Shown here: positions 1 to 12,148 of the stretch, piece by piece
How positions within the stretch are numbered: position 1 is the first letter of the stretch
Layout: every line of letters starts with the position of its first letter
DNA from: Hirsutella rhossiliensis
Lineage: Eukaryota > Ascomycota > Sordariomycetes > Hypocreales > Ophiocordycipitaceae
Reading direction: 5' to 3'
DNA: 64,000 bases
NCBI RefSeq assembly: GCF_020360975.1
Contig: NW_025408675.1
Location: forward strand, 2,046,001 to 2,110,000
The notes under the pieces: generated by a model
What the model was told of the DNA's origin: nothing
The model's database searches: none
The model's input: the letters and a program-made list of their open reading frames with translations, nothing else
Made by a program: the position numbers and the translations under genes

Positions 1-201
1 TCCCAGGGTTCAGACAGAAGCCTCCAGGTTCCCGGCCGACCTCCGATTCCAGATCAAGACCCCGACACAAACCAGGGCGTCAACTTCCCGCCCTCCCTCA
101 ACTCCCCTCCCCAGCCCAAGTTCCCTGATTCCTCGTCCGAGTCCGGTGGATCTCAAAATATCCCTGTGCCTCCCGTCGAGATTGGCGGTGGTGAAGATTA
201 G
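1..201 (+). CDS. C-terminal end of a truncated protein of unknown function
   Basis: Frame 1 is open from the first base to a TAG at 199-201, giving 67 codons. The peptide is rich in Pro, Ser, Asp and Gln, with no recognisable domain, and looks like a disordered tail. Codons end mainly in C or G, like the clear genes of this window, which favours real coding sequence over chance. The start and main body lie outside the window, so no function can be assigned. It could also be a read-through of an intron or non-coding sequence. Confidence 0.4.
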   Translation, partial: SQGSDRSLQVPGRPPIPDQDPDTNQGVNFPPSLNSPPQPKFPDSSSESGGSQNIPVPPVEIGGGED

Positions 202-1261
202 CTTGGCCCTTAGGACGGATTGGAAAGTGGCCCAATTGTTCCGGAATGATCCTCTAGGATGTCTAACCAGGAGACAACACAGATGCTTTGGCCGTTTCGT
301 CGATGGTGGCAGCTTTAATTAACCGTAGGCACAAGCGGAACAGCAATCTAGGTGGCTCGAGGGGCGGTATGGCGGTTTCCTAGCCACTTTGGGAGGCTTC
401 ACCTCAATTATAGGTGGTTCCACGCTGTGGGCGACTTAGGTACATTATAGACGTTCATAGTCCTATAACTCTAACACCACCACCAATTGCCCAATTTCCC
501 CTATAAGAGACATGTTAGCCAGTTCCGCATCGGGAGGCGAGTTCTAATGGGCTTCTCTCATTCCCAGCGCCTTCAACGCCGGCTCGTCACGCCTCACGAT
601 GCGTCTAACTGAAGCCTCGTCAGCGTCGACGCGTCTTACCTCCAGCTGTTTGGCCTTGATTGAATGATGGCGCTCTGCCCATTTCTTATTAGTTGACGAC
701 GAATTCTGTCGCGAAGAACGTCTATCGGTTGAGTCAGCCAGGTCACCTATAGCCAGCTAGGCCAATAAGGGAGCCAACAACCGGGTCTAACGAAGGCCAA
801 TGCCTAGACTCATAATAAGGGTAAATACCCTTACTTCCAGTCCTTTGATAGGGGCTTTCTAGCCACACTTAACCACTTTTTGGTCGGACGATTAGGCAGA
901 CCGGTCGGATATTTAGTCACGGCCCACATTTGAAGACAGAGGGCTTGGAAAGTTACATCATAGTCGTCTAACTATCATCCTCTACGTCCTTGTGGAGACT
1001 GTCTGACCGAGCAAGAAATCATGTCCAAGTGAGAGTTCCAAGCGATATTCAAGCCTTTTCTAAATAGGCGATGTTACCCCATTTTGGCCAGAAGATGGAC
1101 CTGATACTGATAGTTCTGGCCGCTGTCTGTCAAAGCCAGACTTGCGATAGAACATGGGCCGGGTGTCATCCGCCCTGGATCTGATCAGCTCCGCCAGCCT
1201 GGCTGCAGCAGTAATAGTTTTGGAGTCTCTCACCCCTGATCATCTCCTCGTTCGACCGGCG
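202..1261. other. Intergenic region without a recognised gene
   Basis: Stop codons occur in all frames, and I see no convincing ORF, tRNA or inverted repeat. It is AT-richer than the flanking coding DNA. It separates the tail of the truncated plus-strand gene from the 3' end of the minus-strand membrane-protein gene, so it should hold both 3' ends. Confidence 0.5.
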
Positions 1262-2481
1262 TCAGTGACTGGGTGGCACAACGGGATACTTCCACGCCTG
1301 ATATGCAATCCAGGTCTGATACGAGCTCACCGCAAGCGACGCCATTCCCAGGAACACGGCCATCAAGACTCCTATCAATGTGGCCATCATCATATATCTG
1401 GCGCCGCTCTTCCTCTCGACCTTCTGTTCAAGCCTACCACGCGGTCGGGGGCTCTGAAGCTCATTATACAGACCCGAAAGCCTGTCGGCCAGGTAGACAT
1501 AGGGGATGTTCTCTTCGCCCATCCGCCTTATCGAGCTGAACTCGAAGTTGAGGATGTCCGGGTCGAATGAGTCAGTGGAAACCAACGATTGGAGGAGCCT
1601 CTTTGATTTCGGGTCCGCCAGCGGGAATAGCACGCCTTGAAGAGAGTCTAGAACTTCGAGAACCAACTGTCGCGGTAGCGCCCCTCTGATACACCACTAT
1701 CAGCTGTGGGAAGGGAGAAGCAAGCCACGGACGAAGCTTACCTTTTGATGGATGACGATGGGCTCGAACGGTCAGGTGAATCCTTTGTCACCCTCAACTG
1801 CTCCTTGAGAAACGCAGCGTGGTGGTAGACCTCGAGAACATTCCGTCTTCTGTCTAGATGTAGGTGGTCCCTAATATCTGAAGTGGCTATGATGGTAACT
1901 CCGAGTCGTTTTCTGATCCTTGAAGCCTTCAGCTCCGACTTCATATCCACAAAAAGCTCGCTATTAGCGTTGCTAAGAACATGGTGGTGTCCGACGGGGA
2001 AGAGATCCTGGATGAATTTGCTAAACGGCATATCGCTCTTCCAGTGCACACGGAAGGTTCCCCTTTCTAACCTGTCGGAGGAATGGTGCAACGCTGAAGG
2101 ATCGATCATGAGCAGCACTTTGACGCCAAGTGCTAATGCATGAACTTGGTCGGAGGGCGTCGACCTGGGGTTGGTTGCAGAAAATGCCGACTGACAGAGC
2201 TCTGCCTGTGTTGCGTCCGGATAAGACCTTAGAGTCGAGATGACGGCAAGGAGATGTTGGTGAGTGTCAACCAATGTCGTCGTTGCATGGCTTATTTCGC
2301 GATAGGTTGTTAGGATAGCCTCGAGGTACTGCAAATACCGCCGGAGCCGGGGTGTTCGAAAGGAGGGACACTCTTGAGTAACACAAGTCTGCCCTTTGGC
2401 GCAGCCTGTGCAGAGATGCCACGACCATAGACCCTGGCCTAGTCTGGGAAACAGCTTTCCATCCGTGAGTTTCTCGGTCAT
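1262..2481 (-). CDS. Fungal C-terminally membrane-anchored protein, unknown function
   Basis: Two exons, 1742-2481 and 1262-1685, joined over a 56-bp intron (1686-1741; donor GTAAGC, acceptor CAG). The junction is in phase and gives 387 aa. A nearer CAG acceptor would put stops straight after the junction, which decides the splice site. The N-terminal part has a Cys cluster (CTGCAKGQTC) followed by a helical, charged middle part. Near the C-terminus a conserved-looking block (SSIRRMGEENIPYVY) precedes one hydrophobic segment (YMMMATLIGVLMAVFLGM), so the protein probably sits in a membrane by its tail. I recognise the C-terminal block as that of a widespread family of uncharacterised filamentous-fungal proteins, but no function is known to me. 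It is transcribed divergently from the peptidase-like gene 620 bp away. Confidence 0.8.
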
Positions 2482-3100
2482 GGCGGGTATTGGACCAGGC
2501 CTGGTGTGGACATGGAATAGGATCTAAGTGCTGTTCTAGAGAGGTCGCTTAGGACTGGTGCGAGGGGGACAGGGACGCGAGGAACCCCATTAGGTATTGA
2601 TCTCGGAAGACCACGGGGGCCTAAAGACATTGAGGCTGCGGCTCTGCCCTGTTCCGCATGTATCCGTATATGTATAGGCAGATAGTCCTCCGTATAGACG
2701 TACAGTACATATCACAACTTCAATTCCAAGTCTGACATGGCACCAAACCATTCCACTGCATAGCCATTGCCTCCGGCTGGCTCCGGGGTCCCCAGAAGGT
2801 CTGCCGGCGCTGGCAGGTACAGTAGCCACACAATCTCTGCCGATGATCGAGATCTTCGACACGACGCTGCGGCGCAGCTGCGGCGGTGAGCAAGAGGCTT
2901 CAGCACTGCCGCACTCATCTGCAGCGTAACGTTACATTTGCAGAGACACGGGGCAGTACAGTGTCCTGTCAGATTTGCTTCTTTCTCGCCCCTCAGGCAT
3001 TCGGTCGTTTTGTTTCCTCGATGTGATCATTGTCTCAAACGAGTTGTTACCCTTCGTTGAAACTACATCGACAGGACGCTGGCAGCACCACTCTTCTCGT
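2482..3100. promoter_or_regulatory. Divergent intergenic region between membrane-protein and peptidase-like genes
   Basis: These 619 bp separate two start codons facing away from each other, so both promoters should lie here. Short ORFs on the minus strand (2590-2918) overlap each other in different frames and look like chance. No specific operator could be named. Confidence 0.45.
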
Positions 3101-5529
3101 ATGAGAGCTCCTCAGGTTGCCTTCATGTCGACATATCCTGACGGCGCCAAAGACTTGGACGTGGCTGACCAGCACCAGAAGCTCGCAGATATACGAGCCC
3201 ATCTATCGATGACCCCTTTGGATGACGCACCCGAAACAGGCAAAAAACCTCCCGTGAGTGGTGGGACCGACTCCGGCTATGTCTCCCTCACCTCATCGCA
3301 CGAGGCCCAGCTCGTTGGCCTCGACCGACTCGATGCCAACCTGAAGTACTTCAACAAACCCATCCCCGCTCGGCTGAACGAGCGATTCTTTGACTTCAAA
3401 GTCCTGTATACGCAGCCTCTGATTGACGAGGTTTCGAGGAAGTGGTCGAAACCTGGAGACATCTCCATGAAACTGAAATACCTGGGCAGCAGCACGGAGA
3501 CGGCGCAGCTCCACATTGTCCTTCAATGTCGCAAGGAGGTTTCCAAAACGGTCAAAAAGTTCTTCGCTCAGCAGCACGTCGTCGACGATTTGGAGCCCGA
3601 CTTTCGTGTCTTTGTTCTTGGGAAGGAACTTTTACGCCTCGCAGCCGGGGATGTCCATGTTCTCACAGACTCGTGGCACGAACAGACATTCTGTGGCATG
3701 CCAATCAACATGACTCGATATGCTGCTTCGGTCGCTGCCACGTTTGGCGGGCTGATCATGGTCGAAACGTTGGACACATCGGAGAAGCGTCTTTACGGAC
3801 TGACAGCTGGGCATCCTCTTGGAAGGCTCAACAACGACTCGCCGTCAAGCATACCTGAGGCTCACCAGGAGTCAGATTCAGACTCGGATGTTCCTGACGA
3901 CGACTGCGAACTCCGACCTTTCGACTCGATCAATATTGAACAGAATCCCTGGCTCGAAGCGGATTTCGAAGGACAGAGTGGCGAATTAATCCGTGACACC
4001 AACATCATCGGAACCATCGTTGAGGACAAGCTCAGTACTCAGGAGAACTATGATTGGGCCATCATTGACCTGGCGTCTCAAAACGTGCCGCCCAACGCTC
4101 TCGTGCTAGACGGCGGCCTGCTTCTGTCAGCCAATAGTCCCAGACGCCAACAAGGAATCGAAGCAGCCATCACTCTGTTCACCTCGAGCAGACAGCCTGA
4201 ATTTTCGTCTAAGCCCGTGGTAGTTTTGAGTCGCCACGGTCCGCAGACGGGAGTGTTGACTTGGAGTAGTTCCTGCTTAATGATAGCCCCTGGTTCCAAA
4301 TTCGTCAGCACTTACGATCTCATCATGGAGTCTGTTTCAAGTTAGTGTCCGTCACAGTGCCACAAGGATGAGCTACTGACGCCTGGTTCTTTCTAGGGCT
4401 GAGTCCAGGAGACTCGGGATCCTGGGTAGTGAGCGAGAGCACCGGCGAGGTGTATGGCCACGTGGTGTCGATGGATGCCTTTGGGGAGGCCCAGGTCATG
4501 CCGATCCAGGCGACGCTGGAGAGCATCAGAACGCAACTCGACGCGTCCCGAGTTTTCCTCCCTACTTTGAAAGACATACAGTCTGCTACTCTTGGTTGGC
4601 CGCGTCCCCCCGCTCCCCAGCCGGCCGAGACATCGTGTTCTGGTGAGAATGGCGAACCAGGAATCTTGACGTCAACCATATTCAAGGAACAGGGTGGATC
4701 AAGCCTGCCAGAAGCGCAGGCAGGGTCAATCTCTTGTGGGTCGTCGACGCAACTCAATGTGGCCGACATCGCCGAGCTGTTACAGCAAGTAGCACGAAGT
4801 CGCAAGTCTGGTTCCATGCTTCTTTTGTCCGGGCATGAAGCAAGCGGGTCGTTTGCCGCACCGTTTACCCCTAAGCCATACTACGCTCCTTCGCTCATAC
4901 TATCAGAGCCACGGAATCCGACCCAACGCCATAAATCGGAGCAAGACGCGGCGTCTGTGGCGAGCAGTACGTCTTTGAGCGACATCTTCGACACTTCTGA
5001 CGGCATCTTCAACACTTCTGGCGTCCCAGTGACGGATCCGTCATCAGCGTCGGAGCCGGCGCTCCACCAACCGGTTGATGCTTCACCCTCGTTGCTGCCC
5101 TGCGAGTTCAGCAACTCGACGGGCTGCGGAGCGCGGTTCGCTCTCAACCAGATCGATCTGTGGATCGAGCACGGTCAATACGGACACTTACAGGGGCATC
5201 TTCCTTCCTGCTTCAGCTGCTGGTTTTGCGATGACGTGCAATTCCGAGCGGCGAGACCTGCAGACAAGCACTTGGCTTACCGGGACCGGATGCTGCACAT
5301 CGCAAACCACTTTCTTCAAGGCATGACTACCGACCTTGTCCATTGGGATTTTCATCTTCTCCATCATGCCCACAAGCATGGCCTCATTTCGCAAACGGCC
5401 TTCCGAACATGGTCATCGCAGAACCAGCCGCCCATGCCGAGGGGCATGACCGACGCCGTGACCTCTGTCAACCCGCACGCCGTCAAAACTCGAAGCACGG
5501 TTATTGTCCCCACACGTCTGGAGGGGTGA
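3101..5529 (+). CDS. Probable intracellular trypsin-like serine peptidase with C-terminal Cys/His cluster
   Basis: Exons 3101-4340 and 4397-5529 (intron 4341-4396, GTTAGT...TAG, phase 1) give 790 aa. The order and context of three residues match a chymotrypsin-fold triad: H238 in LTAGH, D318 in NYDWAIIDL, and S420 in SPGDSGSW. GDSG is the classical S1-peptidase serine motif, and the intron lies just upstream of it. No signal peptide is visible, so it should act inside the cell. A Ser/Thr/Pro-rich linker of about 200 residues follows. A Cys/His-rich segment then starts near C649 (CEF...GCGA...WIEHGQYGH...CFSCWFCD...HIANH), resembling degenerate C2H2-type modules of fungal proteins. A start at 3125 (MSTYPD) is also possible. 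Substrate and partner are unknown. Catalytic activity is inferred from motifs only. Confidence 0.75.
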
Positions 5530-7467
5530 ATCATGGTATTGACGTCTCTCTAGCTACGAAAGGAGCGGAAGGCCGCGTCTTGTGCGGACGACAGGGACGA
5601 ACGAATGTCGAATTCCTATGACGGGGACCTTAGTTGTCCAAGTGTCGACTGTGAGTTTCCCTGTTTCAACGGTGGCCCAAGACAACGTGTTCGATGGTTG
5701 GTTGACATCCTGACGATACAAGCTCGAGCCGCCCAAAACGGGTCTAGCAGCGGCTGGGAAAGACGTTGATTCGAACCGCAAAGTTGTGGTTGGCCATGAC
5801 GAGTCGAAGACAGGCCGAGAGCCCATCTAGAACCGCAGTGCCAACACATTACGGCGATTGCACTCGAACCGGACTCTATAAATACTACTTATGATCTCAG
5901 AGGTCTCAATGGGACGTGCTAGAGTCGGGAGTTGGAAACTTGGGACCAGGTATTAACCCCAAGTCCGGTCGTGGGCACGGCTTGCAACCCAACTTCTCCT
6001 GAGACTAACAAATTGAAGCATCGTTGAAACCGGCATATCGTCAGCTTCAATACTAGAGGATAATGCAGACCGGGACGTCTATGTCAATTCGCGGCTCTTC
6101 AACATCGCTCACGGCACCCGCAAAGTCTTGGGCGAGTCCGCCTCCTCACCAGTACCTGATTCGCTCTGCGGCAGTGGCTGGGACGTCCTTGGGCTCGACC
6201 ACTTGGCGTTGCATCCGCAGAATCAAATCTCGGTCTCATGTTTCCGCTCAAAGGTTTTCATTCGCTGTTGCAGGGCCTCGTTTGAGCCTAAGACGATGAT
6301 GATGAGATGAAAGAGCGACAAATTGAGGCCAGGGAAGCTTGTTAGGGCCAAGGGGACATGGGTGCGGGAGGAAACCATGATTTTGAGCCGGTACCATGAA
6401 GAGAAGCAGCCCTTGATTGACGGTCGCGGGCCCTGAAGCTCACACGTAAAGGTTCAAAGTAGTTGATGCTCAATCTCAAGGGAGAGAATAGTATACACAT
6501 AGGTATGGGGCTCGCTGGGATAGAGGCAGAAGACAGCCTGCGAGCATGTAGTAGCCAGCGATGCCTTCTGCCGTCGACCCAAGAGGGGCCAAGCGAGGGA
6601 CGAGGCTGTAATCATCGCGATCCGGTCCGAAACGCGGTTGCCCGAGGCGAAGCTTTTGGCCGTCATGTGAGCCAGCAGTCATTGAAGTCTCAACCTTGGC
6701 CATGTCCTTCTCCACGTCGGACCATGCTCCGCAATAACAGTCAAGGCACCACCATGTCCGATAGACGTCGACGGCTGCGTCACCTGAGTTGCCTTCGAGG
6801 CGTCAGTCGACTAGCTTAAGAGCCTGCTGATTATCTACTGCGTAAGGCTCCAGCCGTCGAAGTACTTAATCATCTAGCACACAGGCATGGTTTACCTAGC
6901 TAATGCGGTCCTCTGCGAGCCAAAGGAGTTCACCGAGACGCTACACAACGGCGATATGTCGAGTAATGAGGCGTAGAGAATCTCTTACTGAGGGTCAAGA
7001 GGCCGGCGTACATGTTAGACAAAGTCAGGGCTACCTTTATAGTTGATCTGGACTTAGCTATGACGGATCCGGGCGACTCGGCGTCGAGAAACTTGCTGGG
7101 CGGTTCAACGACTGGACTCTGTTTCGCGAGTTTATAAACCAGGATGTTTGACGGCTGAATTATCAGTCGACGACTTACTCCGTCTCGTGGCCAAGGGGAA
7201 AATACACGAGGATCCAGCCACGCGAAACGGCACACATGTTTCCACGAGCACGAGTGCGCTTTCCAGACCGCACGCATGAGGGGATGCGTACATGTATACT
7301 GGATTTTCTTGCGGGAATCGAGGCTGCAATACGGATAGACATGTGAATTCCACACTCCCGTTCAGTGCTCACCATCATTGTAATCCATCCAGTCTTCCAT
7401 GTAATCTCTCTTCGCTGCGGTACAACGACTGCGTAGTCTGAGATATCTGCAATTGCTTCCGCCTAGT

Positions 7468-7503
7468 CTTATTAGTGTTATGAGACTTATTAGTGTTATG
7501 AGA
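7468..7503. repeat. Exact tandem duplication of an 18-bp unit
   Basis: The unit cttattagtgttatgaga occurs twice, head to tail, without mismatch. It lies in non-coding, AT-rich DNA. No function is implied. Confidence 0.85.
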
Positions 7504-9128
7504 ATAGGATGCCACAGGAGCCTCGCTGACGTGTTGAAACTCCCAGGTGGAAGTAATAGAAACACGCCTATGCTTATCTGCTAACAGGCTAACGGGTCGC
7601 TATTGTCACTTGATTTTCTTTGGCTGTGGCTAAAATTGCCAGGCTCCTTTTTTGTCCTTTAAACTGGGGATGATTCGTCGACCTCTTTATGGTCCGAGCT
7701 ATCATTATATATACGTTTTGAACCCGGTGCAGCATCAGACTGGACGATGAATAAGGCAGGCGATCCGTACAGCAATTCGACTGAACTCCTCTACTCAAAC
7801 TTGAAATCGACTTTACTTCGTACCGACTATTTGTATCTCCGGCGGTTAGTCGATGGGGCAAGTCGTGCATGTCATCCATCCGAGAAGAAGTTACTCGACG
7901 ATGCCAGTAGAAAAGCGGGAGACCAACACTGGGGCCACTATTATTGTGTACATGAATTTTGAGGGTCTAGTGGAAGAGGTGCAGGAATAGCGGTTCCAAC
8001 GTCTGGATGCACGGCGAGAGTGTTTACATGACGCATTCTGGTGCGGCGGGAGAGCCGGGGAGCCTGGGACAGGGCTAGACAATCCGCGACAGGCAGTTGC
8101 AGGGAGGAAGCTGGGGTTCACGGGGAACAGAGTTTGAGAGTGAGTCGGTTGGCGAAACGCCGGAGCGGCGTTTTGGTTGGAGAGCCAACGGGGTGATCGG
8201 CCTCGATGATGACGGGGCGCCGAGGATCCTTATAAGACGGTCGGCACCCGCCCGCCGCCAGGGGCAAGACGGACGGCGACAGCGTCGGGAGGGCAAAGCC
8301 GATGGCTTTGGGGCCAAATTGAAGAGGCGCATTCTTTTTCTTCGGGTTGTCTAGAAACCATCAAGGCATCATGGTGGAGAGAAGGAGGAGAAGGGATGAC
8401 GGTGTGGGTGACGTGGTGCACCACTCACCCGTGTTGGTTCCGCAGTGGCCTGCTGTTTTTCGCCATGTCGGCTTTGGCAATTGAGTACTCCGTACGGGAA
8501 CCGGGAGTTGGTGGAAAGTTGGGAACTGCGAAATGCAAATGGCTGGCGAGTGTGTGTTGGCGTTGGGGGATGAAACCTGAATAGATCATCTCCACCCCCT
8601 TTTCACTTTAGTTATACATACTCCGTACAGTCCTGTATACGTAGTAGATGAAGGCAGCGGCACTGCATATATCCTTGTCTATACGTGCATGGGACCATGG
8701 ATGTGCATGCATGCACTGAGCTGTGCTGTGCTGCATCCGTGTCGACTGTGATTTGGCCTCGATTCGCCACCGCCACGGCTTTGCAGCCCCTACAGTATTA
8801 TTTGCCCGTGCACAGTTGGCTTCATTCCGGGGATGGCTGGCTCATGTGAGTTACAGTAGGAAGTGATGAAGAGCAGGCTTCTGCGCAAGTCGAAGGGACA
8901 AGTCATGTTATACAGACCACCGACCATGATGAATGGCTTTTCCACTGTATTGTACAGTATGTAAACATGCAACGCTGTATTCACGGAGTACATGCAAGCA
9001 TAAGCAAAACCCTCAGAACTTGCCCCCCTTGCCGGCTTGGCTGTGTGGATCAAAGGCGGGCACAGATCGGCAGCGTGGACATGGGGATGGTTGGGCCGTT
9101 TAAGGAGGTGAAACGGACACGTGAAAAG

Positions 9129-9130
<2 letters not shown>

Positions 9131-9162
<32 letters not shown>
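9131..9162. repeat. (GA)16 microsatellite
   Basis: Sixteen uninterrupted GA dinucleotides, followed by an imperfect GACAGAGAGACAGACAG extension. Long Arg/Glu or Ser/Leu runs in ORFs crossing it are artefacts of the repeat. Confidence 0.95.
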
Positions 9163-9170
<8 letters not shown>

Positions 9171-11369
9171 CAGACAGTATCCGAGTATCCAGGAGGCGAC
9201 TGTGTGTGTGTGTGGTTAGACCTTTTGCCATGCTTATCACAATTGTCCGTTTGTCGATACATAGACTTGATAGACAAATTGGCATAGTAGGCAATTCATT
9301 ACATACTACCCCTGGGTAAACGCGAGTGGCAGCATCTGCGCCTCGCGATGACGCGGTCGCTTGTTTCTTTTGCAGTCCTCGAGTCTGTATGCTTATTATT
9401 GTACATGCAAGGTACAGTATGTTCTCCGTAGGTAGAGAATACAATGTTCAGTACCACCTACTCGTACTGTTTTGTTTGCATGTATAAGAGGCGGCCTATT
9501 ACCGGGTTCCCGTCCTTATTACAGTACGTATATGTATATACTCTATTGAACCTAGCTGCATCTCCTGCTGCGCGGGACAGCCAAGCAGTCGCCTCTTTTG
9601 GAGCCGTGGACGCTCATCATTGACCGTGCACCCGTTGCAGTGCTCCGATTTGCAGAACGAGTTGAACACATGGGGGACGCGAATGTATGTATTACCGTAT
9701 GCGCCGCAGTACTGTCGGTACAGTACACGGGCGCTGCGCGGGTTCGAGACAAAACCCGTGCACGCATCTGCTTCATTTCACAGCTCGGAAAAACAAAGAA
9801 GAAAACAACGGGCGTCGGTTCCGTCGCGACAAATGGCACAACGTGTACACTTCGTTGTCTTGCGCGAGGCGCGTCGGGCCAATCAATCTTTTCACACAAG
9901 ACAGTCGCGAGCAGATTCATCAATGGTCCGAAGCCATCGACAGTTCAAGGCCAAGGCGCCGAGAGCGTCAAGCCACGAGTGCAGAAAAGTCTCGGAAGCA
10001 TGGTGGAATTGGTCCCAGATCTATCTGTAACGGCGAAACAAAAAGGGGGGGCGAAAGACACGCTGACGAGGGGACGTGATTCTCGAGACTGTCGCGGACC
10101 AGAAGCTCCATTGATAACTTGCGTGCATGCAGTGAGTGCACAATCCATATGGATGCATTTGTGCACGCACAGCCTCTTAGTTTGCGGCGAAAGCCCGCGG
10201 TCAAGAAACGCCTGTGTGGCTTGTTGGCCGCCTGTTTAAGCACCGCGCCGTGTCTGCCAAGGCACGGCCGGCACCTTATTACAGTATCCGTAGACACTGT
10301 ACAGCACTGTACAGTCACAGCGAGCATCGGTACATCGAGGCCGGCGCCGTCTGCTCCGAAAGGCGGACCCTTTTTTTTATCCACCAAAGTCAACAGACGG
10401 ACGTCATGTTTATGATGCGTTTATTCTCGTGCACGAGCTTTTATGTGTGACACAAGGGATCCATGCGCAAAGACAAGGGACCTTTGGCTTTTTGATTCGA
10501 TGATGACGCCATCAACACCAAGTCCATTCTCCTCGCGGGTTGTTTCCCAGCCTTCTGACATGACGATGCCTTTCTTCTTTTCCCGTCGTCTTTCACTTTG
10601 TGAGCGCCTGTAGGTAAAGCGAGTCGACCCTTTATGGTATTCTCTGTCCAGTGTCCGGCAGGTACGTAGTGTAAGGTACCTACCCAAGGTACCTACCTAC
10701 CTACAGTACCTCTTATCTCTGGTAGCTGTTTGTGCAGGCGTGCGTGCCGTACAGTGGGCGTACGTCTAGCACAAGCTGCACTCCACCTTTCAGCCCGAAT
10801 CGATGCCGCCTCGCCAGAACAACAAGAACAACAGCTCACGTCTTTTCCTTCTTTTCCCTTCCTTGCCATCTTGCCGCGCATTGCACCGCATTGCCTCTTC
10901 ATTTCGCCCACCGGGCTGTCGTCCCTGGTAATTCTCCGCTGTGTATTTTTTTTTTGAACATCAGCAGTCGCGGGTGGTCGGCCTTGGTCGTTCCTTTTTC
11001 GCCCCTTTTTCCTCTGGTGATGCTTATCAGTAGATCCGTCGGTACGTACAGTATCCGTACAGTACTTGCATTGTGCATACGCGCCCACACACAGACATTG
11101 CCGGTGACGGCTCGGGACCGACGCGCGCCGGGAAAAAAAAAAAAATGCAAAATACTGGCCAGGAGAGCGCCGTTCCTGTTGATCATGTTTCAAGGCTCCC
11201 CGGTCGCTCGCGGGGCGTGGGCCGACTGCGCCGACTGCGCCCATCAGCCGCCTGTGGCTTGCGGTGCCCCGTGTCACCGTCACCGTCCGTCACCGTCCGT
11301 CACCAAAACAGCAGCGCCCACGGCGCCCCACCCGCCAGCTCCAGGCGGGTAAACACCCGCGGCCCACTG

Positions 11370-11560
11370 CCCCTCTCTCTCTCTCTCTCCTCTTTCTCCT
11401 CCTCACTCTTTTTCTCTTTTGCTCTCTCTCCTCTGCCACCGCCGCTTTCTCCTCTTTCGCTGCCACCCCGAACCTTTCTCTCTCTCCTCTCCTTTCTTTC
11501 CCTTTCTCTCCCACTCCTTTCTCGCCGCTTGCCGCTTCCGTTCTGGCCTCATTCCTCCAT
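11370..11560 (+). promoter_or_regulatory. Pyrimidine-rich promoter or leader tract upstream of the WSC gene
   Basis: The plus strand is almost pure C/T, with repeated CTCTCT and CCTTTCTC runs over about 190 bp. It lies roughly 0.6-0.8 kb before the WSC start codon. CT-rich tracts are typical of filamentous-fungal core promoters and transcription start regions. Assignment to the WSC gene is by position and strand. Confidence 0.5.
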
Positions 11561-12148
11561 TCCGAAATCGACTCGCACCATCCCTCTGTCCCTCTGCCCC
11601 TCTGCACCATTGGCTGGGCCTTGGGATTTAATTGGATTGCACTTGCTGCTCATTGCATTTTGCTCGCCGCGCTTCTTCTGCCCAGCATTCCAGCCTTCGA
11701 CCACCGCCGACTGCTGCCTGCACGCGTTCCGCCCTCTGTCGCTCCATCGTATTTTTTATTTCTATTTTCCCCTCTTGTTTTTGCCCTTTCCCCGGTTCTT
11801 GGCTTGCGTCCCCACCATCCACCCTCGTATCCGCCAGCGCCTCTTCTCGACGACAACGATAGCCTCGACGAACTCTCGAGCCGCCTCCGTCGAGCCCTGT
11901 CGAGCCCCGTCGAGCCCTGTCGAGCCCTGTCAAGCCCTCTGGCACCTCCTGCCACCGTCTTGCTATGGCCTTCAGCTCTTGATCGCCATCTCCCGGCCCA
12001 TTCACACGCGTATTATGTGGTGACCTGACGGCCAACCACCTCGCGCCTCTCCGTTTGCCAGCGTACGCCGCCCACTCTCTCGCACCGCCCGAGCTTGCAG
12101 GTGCTCATTCTTCTCCCAGCTCTTCTCGTCGCGCTCTCTTCGGCCATC

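Larger units (their letters stand above)
5530..12148. other. Gene-poor 6.6 kb region
   Basis: No ORF here has a recognisable domain, credible codon use and consistent splice sites. The many 60-210-codon ORFs overlap in several frames on both strands. The first half (5.5-8.5 kb) is unremarkable. The second half carries many GTACAGTA/TACTCCGTA-like motifs, a GA microsatellite and long pyrimidine tracts leading to the WSC gene. Much of the last 2 kb is probably promoter and 5' leader of that gene. A lineage-specific spliced gene could be missed here. Confidence 0.45.

Noticed and set aside
9735..9765. GGGTTCGAGACAAAACCCG, resembling a tRNA T-arm
   Set aside because: The loop is too long and no acceptor, D- or anticodon arm can be built around it. 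No tRNA was recognised anywhere in the window.
9598..10239. Plus-strand open frame of 213 codons with further overlapping frames
   Set aside because: Three plus frames and one minus frame are open over the same stretch, no domain or splice pattern fits, and composition is unlike neighbouring genes.
10693..11352. Overlapping frames of about 200 codons on both strands
   Set aside because: Low-complexity Arg/Lys or Ser/Pro content, conflict between strands, and position in the promoter or leader of the WSC gene.
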